From Gordonia sp049847105 (GTDB lineage: Bacteria > Actinomycetota > Actinomycetes > Mycobacteriales > Mycobacteriaceae), in the NCBI RefSeq assembly GCF_049847105.1, contig NZ_JBNCNS010000003.1, positions 620,001-684,000 on the forward strand: a DNA stretch of 64,000 bases. Reading direction: 5' to 3'. How positions within the stretch are numbered: the first letter of the stretch is position 1; each line of letters begins with the position of its first letter. Position numbers and translations under genes: made by a program. Shown here one piece after another: positions 43,133 through 51,920 of the stretch. The notes below the pieces were generated by a model. It saw only the letters and a program-made list of their open reading frames with translations, had not been told where the DNA came from and made no database searches.

Positions 43133-44538
43133 GTGTCGGCCCCGAGCTCGTGCCCGTTCGCGACCAGCAACCGCGTGACATGCGATTACCGTTCGCGCTC
43201 ATGGCATTCGGCTTCGTCCTCTTCGCATTGCCGTCGGAAGCAGTGCTGCCCGGACCGTTGCGCGGCAACGGCTCGCCCGCTCGATTGCTCGGCCTGCTGA
43301 TGTTCGCCTGCGTCGCGCTCTCACTGTGCTCGCCGGCGAGACGCGCATCGAATCAACTGCTGTCGCGGAGGACTCGTGCCCAGCCTCTGATTCTTGTCGG
43401 TGTCATGATTCTCGCGGTCTACCTGATGATCCAGTGCGTGCTGTTCACACAGGGAGACAAGTCGGCTACCGTTCCCGCTGACATCGTCGCGGCCGAGATC
43501 CGATCACTGCTCGGGTCGGTTGCATTTGTCGGCCTGAGCCTGTTCATCATCACCACTGTGCGGACTCGACGAGCGATCGACCTCGTCCTGTTGTCAATCC
43601 TCGCCGGCGCCGCGATATCGGTCTGCATCGGGCTGCTACAAGGCTTGATGAACGTCGACTATCGAGACTTCTTGGTGCCGCCTGGGTTTGTCGAGACCCG
43701 CCAGGTCGGACTGGCCATCCGCGAAGGCTTCACGCGCGTGACGGGTACGGCTGCGCACCCCATCGAGTTCTCGGTACTCGTCTCCGCGCTCCTTCCGATA
43801 GCTTTGCATTACACCCGTTTCGGGGCGACATCACGAATTCGGTTGTTCACGGGTTGTGTCAGCGTGCTGCTTCTCGTCGCCGTGCCGGCCAGTGTGTCGC
43901 GGTCGGCCATCGTGACGCTGGGTGTGGTCGCGCTGATCTATATGATTGCGCAGCCGCTGAAGGTCATATTCGCCTCCGTCGCCGCTGTCGGGGTGATCAC
44001 GGCGGTGTACTACGTGGCCGCCCCGGATCTGTTTGCCGCGGTCAAGAATCTCTTTACCGGTGCGGCAAAGGATCCGAGCATCACCACACGCCTGGACGAC
44101 TACAAGTACGTCGGCGACATGTTCCGCTTGAAACCTTGGCTCGGGCACGGCTTGGGCAGCACCGTGCCGGAACACACCCGATACCTCGATAACCAATGGC
44201 TACAGGTTCTCGTGATGGGCGGCGTCGTCGGAGCCGTAGCGCTGATCCTCCTGATCGTCGGCGGCGTGGTGGGGATAACCGGCGCGTTGCGTGAGACGCG
44301 GACGCCCGGAGACAGAGATCTCGTCTTCGCGCTGGCCGCATCATTCGGCGCGATCGTGGTGTCCACGACGGTATTCGACCTGTTCTCATTTCAGCAGGCG
44401 GTTCTGTTGATCTTCCTGCTCTACGGATTGTTCTGGAGCCTGGTGGCTGTGCTCAGTGACGAGAACGAACGGAGCACGGACAAACCGGAGTCACTTCCCC
44501 GCATCGGGAAACAGGCCGCGGCACAAGGCGTGCGCTGA
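43129..44538 (+). CDS. O-antigen ligase/polymerase-like membrane protein
   Basis: 469 residues, about twelve membrane segments. The long external loop contains GTAAHPIEFS and, near the end, GHGLGSTVPEHTRYLDNQWLQ, both typical of the Wzy_C/O-antigen ligase family (PF04932). It polymerises or ligates polyprenyl-linked glycans outside the membrane. It overlaps the Wzz-like gene by 4 bp and ends 8 bp before the convergent glycosyltransferase. Second polymerase-like protein of the locus. Confidence 0.84.
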   Translation: MSVGPELVPVRDQQPRDMRLPFALMAFGFVLFALPSEAVLPGPLRGNGSPARLLGLLMFACVALSLCSPARRASNQLLSRRTRAQPLILVGVMILAVYLMIQCVLFTQGDKSATVPADIVAAEIRSLLGSVAFVGLSLFIITTVRTRRAIDLVLLSILAGAAISVCIGLLQGLMNVDYRDFLVPPGFVETRQVGLAIREGFTRVTGTAAHPIEFSVLVSALLPIALHYTRFGATSRIRLFTGCVSVLLLVAVPASVSRSAIVTLGVVALIYMIAQPLKVIFASVAAVGVITAVYYVAAPDLFAAVKNLFTGAAKDPSITTRLDDYKYVGDMFRLKPWLGHGLGSTVPEHTRYLDNQWLQVLVMGGVVGAVALILLIVGGVVGITGALRETRTPGDRDLVFALAASFGAIVVSTTVFDLFSFQQAVLLIFLLYGLFWSLVAVLSDENERSTDKPESLPRIGKQAAAQGVR

Positions 44539-44546
44539 TATCCAGA

Positions 44547-46382
44547 TCAGCGCCGCCGTCGGCTGGTGTCGTCGCGTTCCCAGGTGGTCTCGCCGCGCCC
44601 GGCCTTGTACCGGGACAATGTCGCCACCACGAGGTAGGCGAGTGCGTCGACGGCCGTGCGTGGACCACGAACGGACGCCAGCACCGCAAGTGCGGTCGTG
44701 CGGCCTGTCGGGCGCGCGGATTCTGGGTTGTGCTCGGCGAGTTCGGCGTTGCCTCGTTGGTGGCGTCCGAGCACCTTGATCAGTCCACGAGTGTTCGTCG
44801 GCGTCGTCCATATCGACGGATCGGTCGACACGACAGTCTTCTCGTCGGGCGCGAACTGGGTGTCCACGAATTTGTCGTCGCCGGTGACGTCCGGAAACCG
44901 TCCGAAGCGAGCGTGGCCTTCTTCAGTCAGCGCGTACACACCTGCCCACCACAATGCGTCGCGATGGACTGGCATGCGTGAGCGTGCGCGGTAATAGCTG
45001 CGGACGATTGGTCCGGCATCGTCGGTGCCATAACGAAATTCCGGTCGCGCGGCCAAAATATCGCCGCGTCGCAATCGATCGAGGATGTCGAGCACGGCGC
45101 GCTGGGTGATTTCGATGTCGGCGTCGAGATATACACGCGGCCAGGACGTAGCGAGTTCGTCGCCGGCATTCAATGCAAGGGTCTTGGATCCGGTGGTCAA
45201 TTCGATCACTTGGGCCCCGGGAATCTTTCGGGCGCGCGCGGCGGTGTCGTCAGTGCACCCGTTGCAGACGACGATCAGCTCGATGACTCCATCGACGGCC
45301 GCACGGCTGAGCGGCATCAGCGTCCGTTCGATCACCGCTGATTCGTTGTAGGCCGGAACGATCACCGTCCCTCGGTCTCGGTCGACTGCGATGGATTCGG
45401 CGGTTTTCGGAATGTCGGCGGTTGGCAGTTGCGCCCAGCGTTGTCGTCGGAGGACGATGCCGAGTCGGCGTCTGTGGTCCCGATCGTAGGACCGGAGTGC
45501 CTCGGACAACGCCACCGACGCTCGGCCGGCGGCACTGTACAGGCGACCATGGTGCAGTTCGAGGTACCGCACACGATTGACTGCCAACAGGTCTGCCAGC
45601 ACGGGCGAGGTGCCGGAGCCGCCCAATGTGTGCACGACTGCGGAGCGCGGTTGATACCGAATCAGGTGACCGCTGTCTCTGATTCTTCGGAAGTAGTCGA
45701 TCTCCTCGGAATACAAGAAGAAGGACTCATTCCACGGACCGACCTCGCGGGCCACCGAAGAGCGGATCAGCACCGCGGCACCGGTCGCCCAGTCAACGTC
45801 GTGGGCGTCATCGTAACTGTGTGCGCGATAGTCGAATTCGGACAATGCCGTTGGTCGTCCGAGCCAGATTGCGCTGCCGAACACGGCGTCTCCGAGCAAA
45901 CCACTCACTGAGGGTTCGAAGCGTATCGACGGATATACCGTGTGGTCTGGCCGGAAGATCTTCGGGAGCACCGCCCCGATGCGCTGGTCTGCTCGAAGGG
46001 TTACGAGCATCTCACCGACGGCGCCGGGCTCGAGTCGCAGGTCTGGATTGAGGATCAACAATGTCTCACAGGGTTCGGCAAACTCGGTCGCCACGTTGAT
46101 CCCGCCCGCATAACCGAGGTTGCCGCCGGTGTCGACCGCGATCACATCCGGATGGGTGCGCACCCTCTCGAGAGTTCCATCGGGCGAGTTGTTGTCGGCG
46201 ACCACGATCCGGAGACGTAGATCCCTGGCCTCCAGACGTAGGTCGTCGATGATGGCGTCGATGTCGTCGTTGCTTTGGTAGGTCACGATCACGACACAGA
46301 CGTCGGCGGGTGAACCGGCTTCGACGAAGTGCCGTTCGGCGGTTCCGGAATCCGCCTGCCTAGGCTGATTGGAGTCGCTCAT
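44547..46382 (-). CDS. Two-domain glycosyltransferase family 2 fusion
   Basis: 611 residues with two GT2 domains. Domain 1 (about 25-300): VCVVIVTYQSNDDI, VVADNNSPDGT, LGYAGGINVA, LILNPDLRLEP and LYSEEIDYFRRI, resembling rhamnosyltransferases. Domain 2 (about 335-560): GTVIVPAYNESAVIERTLMP, VVCNGCTDDTA, GSKTLALNAGD and YLDADIEI. Two active sites on one chain suggest it adds two successive sugars. Convergent with the polymerase gene; no partner overlaps. Last gene of the polysaccharide locus, next to menB. Confidence 0.88.
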   Translation of the reverse strand: MSDSNQPRQADSGTAERHFVEAGSPADVCVVIVTYQSNDDIDAIIDDLRLEARDLRLRIVVADNNSPDGTLERVRTHPDVIAVDTGGNLGYAGGINVATEFAEPCETLLILNPDLRLEPGAVGEMLVTLRADQRIGAVLPKIFRPDHTVYPSIRFEPSVSGLLGDAVFGSAIWLGRPTALSEFDYRAHSYDDAHDVDWATGAAVLIRSSVAREVGPWNESFFLYSEEIDYFRRIRDSGHLIRYQPRSAVVHTLGGSGTSPVLADLLAVNRVRYLELHHGRLYSAAGRASVALSEALRSYDRDHRRRLGIVLRRQRWAQLPTADIPKTAESIAVDRDRGTVIVPAYNESAVIERTLMPLSRAAVDGVIELIVVCNGCTDDTAARARKIPGAQVIELTTGSKTLALNAGDELATSWPRVYLDADIEITQRAVLDILDRLRRGDILAARPEFRYGTDDAGPIVRSYYRARSRMPVHRDALWWAGVYALTEEGHARFGRFPDVTGDDKFVDTQFAPDEKTVVSTDPSIWTTPTNTRGLIKVLGRHQRGNAELAEHNPESARPTGRTTALAVLASVRGPRTAVDALAYLVVATLSRYKAGRGETTWERDDTSRRRR

Positions 46383-46591
46383 CGCGGTGTTCCTCCCGAA
46401 CAGGACGTGCCGTCAGGTGCCCCGAGTCACCGCTCACCTTACGACATCTGGTGCGAGGGTGGGATGTGCTCGGGAGAGTATCGATCAGGTGTGCGCGTAG
46501 CCCTCGGCAGGCCTCAGTAGGTCCTGGTGATCACGGTAGATGACCGATCGTCGGCAAGGCGCCGAATCGTTCATTGACCGGCCGCTCGCGT

Positions 46592-47560
46592 TCAGTAGTA
46601 ATACGGAAACGCGTCCCAGTCCGGAGACCGCTTCTCCAGGAACGCGTCTCGCCCCTCGACGGCCTCGTCGGTCATGTATGCCAACCGTGTCGCCTCGCCG
46701 GCGAAGACCTGTTGCCCCATGAGGCCGTCGTCGGTGAGGTTGAACGCGAACTTCAGCATGCGCTGGGCCGTAGGTGACTTGCCGTTGATCTTGCGGCCCC
46801 ATTCGATGGCGGTCTTCTCGAGGTCGGCATGTGCGACAACGCGATTGACCGCGCCCATCTGGTACATCGTGTCCGCGTCGTAGGCCTCGCCGAGGAAGAA
46901 GATCTCGCGGGCGAACTTCTGGCCGACCTGCTTGGCGAGGTAGGCGCTGCCGTAGCCGGCGTCGAAGGAGCCGACGTCGGCGTCGGTCTGTTTGAATCGC
47001 GCGTGCTCACGTGAGGCGAGGGTCAGGTCGCACACCGAGTGCAGGGAATGACCGCCGCCGGCTGCCCATCCGTTGACCACCGCGATCACGACCTTGGGCA
47101 TGGTGCGGATCAGTCGCTGAACCTCGAGGATGTGCAGGCGGCCACCTTCGGCCTTCACGCGCGCGTCGTCGACGGTGTCGGCGCCGGCGCCGGTCACGTC
47201 GGAATCGTGGGTGGTGGCGTACTGGTAGCCCGAGCGGCCGCGGATCCGCTGATCTCCACCGCTGCAGAACGCCCAGCCGCCGTCCTTGGGGCTCGGACCG
47301 TTGCCGGTGAGCAACACCGTGCCGACATCGGGGGAGCGGCGAGCGTGGTCGAGAGCGCGGTACAGCTCGTCGACCGTGTGCGGTCGAAACGCGTTGCGAA
47401 CCTCTGGCCGGTCGAAGGCGATGCGGACGATGCCGTACTCGCGGCCGGCGCCGGTGTGGCGATGGTAGGTGATGTCGGTCAAGTCGCCGATGGCGCGGAT
47501 GGGTGCCCAGGCCGAGGTGTCGAAGGGCTGCTGGTCTTCTGTCCGGTGATCGGCGTCCAT
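46592..47560 (-). CDS. menB: 1,4-Dihydroxy-2-naphthoyl-CoA synthase
   Basis: 322 residues from ATG 47560. Crotonase-fold enzyme that cyclises o-succinylbenzoyl-CoA. Diagnostic blocks: FDRPEVRNAFRPHTVDELYR, CSGGDQRIRGRSGYQYA, NGWAAGGGHSLHSVCDLTLA, QTDADVGSFDAGYGSAYLA (catalytic Asp/Tyr region) and SPDWDAFPYYY at the C-terminus, as in mycobacterial MenB. It resumes the men block after the polysaccharide genes; in M. tuberculosis it lies close to the pitA region. Confidence 0.96.
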   Translation of the reverse strand: MDADHRTEDQQPFDTSAWAPIRAIGDLTDITYHRHTGAGREYGIVRIAFDRPEVRNAFRPHTVDELYRALDHARRSPDVGTVLLTGNGPSPKDGGWAFCSGGDQRIRGRSGYQYATTHDSDVTGAGADTVDDARVKAEGGRLHILEVQRLIRTMPKVVIAVVNGWAAGGGHSLHSVCDLTLASREHARFKQTDADVGSFDAGYGSAYLAKQVGQKFAREIFFLGEAYDADTMYQMGAVNRVVAHADLEKTAIEWGRKINGKSPTAQRMLKFAFNLTDDGLMGQQVFAGEATRLAYMTDEAVEGRDAFLEKRSPDWDAFPYYY

Positions 47561-47680
47561 CCGGTCAGGGTATCGCCGGTCGATCGGTGGCAAGCGGGCG
47601 CGCCATTTGTGACCCAACGTTGCCGGTTATTTATCTTTAAACTCATTGCATGAGATTTCGTTCTTTGCAACAGTAACTAT

Positions 47681-47851
47681 ATGTCCGTTTCGATCGGGAT
47701 CGTGTTGGCGCTCACGGTGTGGGTGACAATCGCTCTCGTCGTGGCGCTGGTCGTCGGTCGCGCGGTCCATTTGAGAGATCATTACGAGTCCTCCCGCGGT
47801 CGGTCCATGTCTGCCGGTCGATCGCCGTCGGAATTCAACCGTCCTGACTAG
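47681..47851 (+). CDS. 56-residue single-segment membrane protein
   Basis: ATG 47681 to TAG 47851. Residues 5-26 form one clear membrane segment (GIVLALTVWVTIALVVALVV, then GR), followed by a basic, Ser/Arg-rich cytoplasmic tail ending SEFNRPD. Codon third positions are mostly G or C across the reading frame, unlike the AT-rich bases just upstream. The ribosome site is weak (GCAACAG), so expression is uncertain. It sits in the divergent gap between menB and the thioesterase gene. No family recognised. Confidence 0.55.
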   Translation: MSVSIGIVLALTVWVTIALVVALVVGRAVHLRDHYESSRGRSMSAGRSPSEFNRPD

Positions 47852-47935
47852 TCGGCCGTTGTCGGCTGTTCGGATGTGTGCAGCAACGCAACAGTCGGTC
47901 GCGACCGCAGTTTGTCCGTTCTATACGGTTGATCC

Positions 47936-48586
47936 ATGAGTGATGGTGCCGTCAGTCCCGATACCACCGAGATCGAGGATCCCCACGAGGGCGGCTTCCG
48001 CGCGCACACGGCCATCACAACCGAACGAGGCGGCCCGCGGTACGGGGAGTTCAGCGAGCAGGTCCGCACTCTCATGGACCGCGCGCGCTACGCCTGCCCG
48101 ACGCCCGAGCTGACCGACGAACTGATCGATCAGCTCGCCGCCGTCAACGAGAAGCTTGCGGCCGTTCGGATCGACGAGTGGCATTCACCTGCCGGAACGC
48201 GCATCGACCTGCCCGCCCGCGGCAACATCACCCTTCCGCCGTTCGAGGTCACCGACGTGAACGACGACGGGGTCTTTGCGACCGTGACCTTCCGCGATTT
48301 CCACCTCGGGGGCAACAACGCCGCGCACGGTGGTCAGGTTGCGGTGGCGTTCGACGATCTCGGCGGATATGCATCGGCGGTGGCGATCGAAGGCGTCAGC
48401 CGGACTGCCTATCTCACCGTGCAGTACCGATCGATCACCCCGTTGAACACGCCTCTGCAATGCCGGACCTGGGCCGAGAAGGTCGACGGCCGGAAGGTGT
48501 TCATCAAGGGCACCATCCACGACGGTGACCGGCTGTGCGCCGAGATGGACGCGTTGTTCATCAAGCTCAATCCCGGCCAGCAATAG
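47936..48586 (+). CDS. PaaI-family hotdog thioesterase
   Basis: 216 residues. The first 75 are variable; a hotdog domain follows with FRDFHLGGNNAAHGGQVAVA (the HGG motif that binds the thioester carbonyl) and VQYRSITPLNTPL. It should hydrolyse an aryl- or acyl-CoA. A role on 1,4-dihydroxy-2-naphthoyl-CoA, the step after MenB, is attractive from position because that hydrolase is poorly assigned in actinobacteria, but sequence alone does not show it. Divergent from menB. Confidence 0.85.
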   Translation: MSDGAVSPDTTEIEDPHEGGFRAHTAITTERGGPRYGEFSEQVRTLMDRARYACPTPELTDELIDQLAAVNEKLAAVRIDEWHSPAGTRIDLPARGNITLPPFEVTDVNDDGVFATVTFRDFHLGGNNAAHGGQVAVAFDDLGGYASAVAIEGVSRTAYLTVQYRSITPLNTPLQCRTWAEKVDGRKVFIKGTIHDGDRLCAEMDALFIKLNPGQQ

Positions 48587-48707
48587 CGATCCCCAGCGGC
48601 GACCTCTGGAATCGGTAACGTCACCGGCCTTAATCGCGATCGAACTCATGACCATCCCGGCGACAATTTCGCGGGATTCGGTGCGGTCGTGACGCTGAGG
48701 GGCTGAA

Positions 48708-50531
48708 ATGACGAGATCGTCGGTGCAGAGACTGAGTCGGACCCGGCGAATCGTCGCCACATCGGGCATTGCTGCCGCCCTGGTGATCGCCGCGCCTGCC
48801 GCGATCGCCGCCGCGGATGACGGCACCGGAACCGACTCCGGCGTCTCGTCGCCGTCGAATGCGGACTCCGGATCGGAGGCAGCGGACGCCGGCGCGGGTC
48901 AAACGGATGACGTGCCTTCGACCGGTGAGACCGGCGAATCGACCCCGGCACCCGACGCCCCGAGCACGGAGGCGCCATCGGGTGGGGCCGGCGGGGCGAC
49001 CGAGCCTGCGGCCGATGCGGGATCGGCAGACCAAGGCGCCCCCGACGACGCGGCGTCGGGCGACACCGCAGCGCCCGAGACGTCGGAGCAGCAGCCCGCC
49101 GAGGAGACCTCGGCTCCGACATCCACATCGCCGTCGACCTCGCCATCGACAACGCCTTCGCAATCCCAGTGGCCGGGACGGCATCATGCCGACACCCACG
49201 ACCCAGGTCGTCACCGTGCCGACCCGACGTCGGCGGGACGCCACCGCGCGGACATGTCACCCTCCGTGGAACGGACGTCGCCCGACCCCGCCGCGGCAGT
49301 GGCGCCCGGTTCCGAGACATCGTCGTCGACCCCGCCCGTCGACGAGTTCGTCGGCGAGCCGGGCACCACTGCCGCCGTCGCGGCGCCTGCCCTGGCGCTC
49401 GGCTCTGGCGTTTTCTACCGGCTGGTGAACGGACCCGGACGTGACAGCCTGATCTTCCTCAACCAGAGTCTCGTGACGGCCGGTGTGCTCAGCCGGCGCA
49501 GCCGCGACGACGGCACCGATTACGTCGGTCTGCTGGGACCGGGCGAACGGTTCACCATCCCGACCCAGACCGTCGCGGAATTGTCGTCGGGCAACCGGGT
49601 CGCGGCCGCCGACACCGACGATTCGTTGCTGGCCCAGGCGATCAAGGTCCTCACTGCACGGCTGGTGTGGTCGGGCATCGATCCGGAGAACCAGTATCTC
49701 GATCCCTCGGACTTCCAGGTGCTGATCGGTGACAACTACCGGATCGTCGACAACGACGGCATCACCTATACCTACGACGCCGATGCCGACACGATCACGT
49801 TCACCAACACGACCGAGACGGATGTCGCGATCATCGCGGTGGATCAGTTCAACGTCCCGCACGGTGACGGTGTGTACGTGGTCCCTGCGGGCGGCTCGAC
49901 GACGATCGACGCCTCCGGTGACATCTCCGGCTATGTGATGCAGGGGCAACGTGATTCAGCCGGGCGGGCCATCATCTACGGAATGGTCGTCGTGCAGGAT
50001 GATCAGACGCTGAGCTACAACTTCAACCCGTTCGGTGGGGCGATCCGCGACACCGCAGATCCCGTCGCCGATCCGGACGACCGGTTCTGGGACCCGTCGG
50101 ATGGTCTGGCGACCGGCATCCTGTGGCCGACCTTCGCGACCGGCGCCGACGGGGCCGCGGACGGCGTCTACTACACGACCGACACCGGCGGGCTCACCAT
50201 CCACAACGACAGCGACCAGGACATCGCGGTCACCGTGTTCACCGGGGGCGCGGCGTCGAACACGTTGCCGCAAACCGACTTCTACGTCGTCGAGGCCGGT
50301 GGGACACACCGGATCGACCTTCCCGAGGGGGCGTACGCGGTCACCTCGGTGCAGGGCGAGCGGGATGCCGAAGGGGAGCCCAGGCTCTACGGCACGCTGG
50401 TCGCCCAGGGCACCACCACCGGCCCGGCCGTCACCGAGACCGACACGCTGCCCGGGGACGGGATTCCGTCGATCACGCGGCGGACGGTGGACGCGGTGAA
50501 GCCGGTCGAGGGTGTGGCGGTCGTCGCCTGA
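48708..50531 (+). CDS. Secreted protein with acidic Ser/Thr/Pro region and duplicated beta domain
   Basis: 607 residues; GAGGGG 7 nt before ATG 48708. Signal peptide about 1-35 (RRIVATSGIAAALVIAAPAA, then cleavage near AAA-DD). Residues 36-150 are a low-complexity Ala/Ser/Thr/Glu/Pro stretch; about 150-185 has three GRHxAD units rich in His, possibly metal-binding. The remainder is a beta-rich part with a duplicated unit: ITFTNTTETDVAIIAV ... GGSTTIDASGDISGYVMQGQ and LTIHNDSDQDIAVTVF ... GGTHRIDLPEGAYAVTSVQG, each ending in a YGMVV/YGTLV strand. No family recognised. Followed directly by repeat family B. Confidence 0.8.
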   Translation: MTRSSVQRLSRTRRIVATSGIAAALVIAAPAAIAAADDGTGTDSGVSSPSNADSGSEAADAGAGQTDDVPSTGETGESTPAPDAPSTEAPSGGAGGATEPAADAGSADQGAPDDAASGDTAAPETSEQQPAEETSAPTSTSPSTSPSTTPSQSQWPGRHHADTHDPGRHRADPTSAGRHRADMSPSVERTSPDPAAAVAPGSETSSSTPPVDEFVGEPGTTAAVAAPALALGSGVFYRLVNGPGRDSLIFLNQSLVTAGVLSRRSRDDGTDYVGLLGPGERFTIPTQTVAELSSGNRVAAADTDDSLLAQAIKVLTARLVWSGIDPENQYLDPSDFQVLIGDNYRIVDNDGITYTYDADADTITFTNTTETDVAIIAVDQFNVPHGDGVYVVPAGGSTTIDASGDISGYVMQGQRDSAGRAIIYGMVVVQDDQTLSYNFNPFGGAIRDTADPVADPDDRFWDPSDGLATGILWPTFATGADGAADGVYYTTDTGGLTIHNDSDQDIAVTVFTGGAASNTLPQTDFYVVEAGGTHRIDLPEGAYAVTSVQGERDAEGEPRLYGTLVAQGTTTGPAVTETDTLPGDGIPSITRRTVDAVKPVEGVAVVA

Positions 50532-50595
50532 CGTTGCCGTCGGCGCGAAAGACGTTGCCGTCGGCGAGATGCCGGTTGCCGTCGGCGAGGGTCAG
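50531..50595. repeat. Repeat family B, copy 3, between convergent genes
   Basis: Three GTTGCCGTCGGCG units at 50533, 50555 and 50576 (22-nt and 21-nt spacing), separated by CGAAAGAC and AGATGCCG. They start at the last base of the preceding gene's stop and run to the stop of the convergent gene. Confidence 0.8.
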
Positions 50596-51875
50596 GTGAG
50601 CTCGACGGCGTCGAGGGTGGCGCCGGCGGCGCGCAGGCGGTTGGCGAGGACGTCGCCCATGGCCGCGGCCGGGGTCAGCACGCCGGTCAGGCTCGAGAGG
50701 CGATCGCGTTCGAGGGCCAGCGTCAGCGCGCTCTCGCCGAGCATGATCGCGGTCGCCTTGTAACCCGGATCGCCCTTCATGCGCATCTGCGAGCGGTAGC
50801 GGCGGCCGGTGGTCGTGGTGGTGTAGGTCTCGGTGACGAAAGACCCCTTCTCCCGGACCTTTTCGCTCGGTCCTTCGCCCGGCTTGGGGAGCAGGCGGTC
50901 GAGGAGCTTGCGGGTCGGGCCGAAGCTCATCGCACCGAGGAAGACGCCCGTGCCCACCGCGACGACGCCGGCGATGAGCGTGGACACCCCGGGGACCTGC
51001 CCGACCGACATCGTCTCCGCATACCGGAAGTCCTTGCCGTATGCGTTGTCGAGCAGGGCGTCGGTCCGTCGCACGATCCGGGTGTTGGACGCCGCCATGA
51101 AGAACGGTGCCAACGTGCCGCGCATGGACGGATCGACCTTCTTGGCGCTGATCATCGTCATGTCGCTGGGCTCCGACGACATCGAGACCCGGGGTGTGTT
51201 GCCGGGTTCACCGGACAGCGAATGGGGATTGAGCAGCAACCGCCGCGTCTCGGCGTCGCGCGACTGCTCGGCGATGACCCGCACCGAGTCGAAGGTGCCG
51301 CCGGAGATGCCGCCCTTGAACGACTTGACCACAAAGGTCGTGTCGGTGAGTTCGCCCGCGTTGTCGTCGCCGATCTTCTTGTACAACAGGTAGGCGCCGA
51401 GGTCGGACGGAACGGAGTCGAACCCGCAGGAATGGACGATCCGTGCGCCGGTCGCGACCGCGGTCTCGTGCGCCTTGTTGATGGAGAAGTGGACGAAGGG
51501 GGCCTCACCGGTGAGGTCGACGTAGTCGGTGCCGGCGCTCGCCGCCGCGACCACGAGGGCCTCGCCGTAGCGGAGGTAGGGTCCGACGGTGGTGCAGATG
51601 ACGCGGGTGCGGGCGACCATCGCGTCGAGCGATGCGGGCGACGACGAGTCGGCGACGATCAGTGGCCAATCGTGCGCGCGGGCCGGCAGCCGTTTGCGGG
51701 TGGCGGCCAGCTTGGTCTCCGACCGTCCCGCCAACGCGACCTTGGTGCCGGTCGGCGCGTGCTCGGCGAGGTATCGGGCGGTCAGTTCGCCGACGAACCC
51801 GGTGACACCGAATACGACGACATCGAACTCGCGGGCATTCGATCCTGGTGCTGGTGAGCTGGCGTCCCCGTTCAT
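50592..51875 (-). CDS. Saccharopine-dehydrogenase-like / trans-acting enoyl reductase family protein
   Basis: 427 residues. Rossmann start VVFGVTGFVGELTARYLAEH, then TTVGPYLRYGEALVVAAASAGTDYVDLTGE and HSCGFDSVPSDLGAYL, the family pattern. M. tuberculosis has several relatives, one acting as an enoyl reductase in trans for polyketide lipids; the role here is unknown but lipid metabolism is likely. A membrane-associated segment around TLIAGVVAVGTGVFLGAMSFGP occurs near residue 300. Confidence 0.87.
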   Translation of the reverse strand: MNGDASSPAPGSNAREFDVVVFGVTGFVGELTARYLAEHAPTGTKVALAGRSETKLAATRKRLPARAHDWPLIVADSSSPASLDAMVARTRVICTTVGPYLRYGEALVVAAASAGTDYVDLTGEAPFVHFSINKAHETAVATGARIVHSCGFDSVPSDLGAYLLYKKIGDDNAGELTDTTFVVKSFKGGISGGTFDSVRVIAEQSRDAETRRLLLNPHSLSGEPGNTPRVSMSSEPSDMTMISAKKVDPSMRGTLAPFFMAASNTRIVRRTDALLDNAYGKDFRYAETMSVGQVPGVSTLIAGVVAVGTGVFLGAMSFGPTRKLLDRLLPKPGEGPSEKVREKGSFVTETYTTTTTGRRYRSQMRMKGDPGYKATAIMLGESALTLALERDRLSSLTGVLTPAAAMGDVLANRLRAAGATLDAVELT

Positions 51876-51920
51876 GCCCCCGACTCTAGTCAGGTGCCGG
51901 TACCCGGTCGAGGTCGCCGG

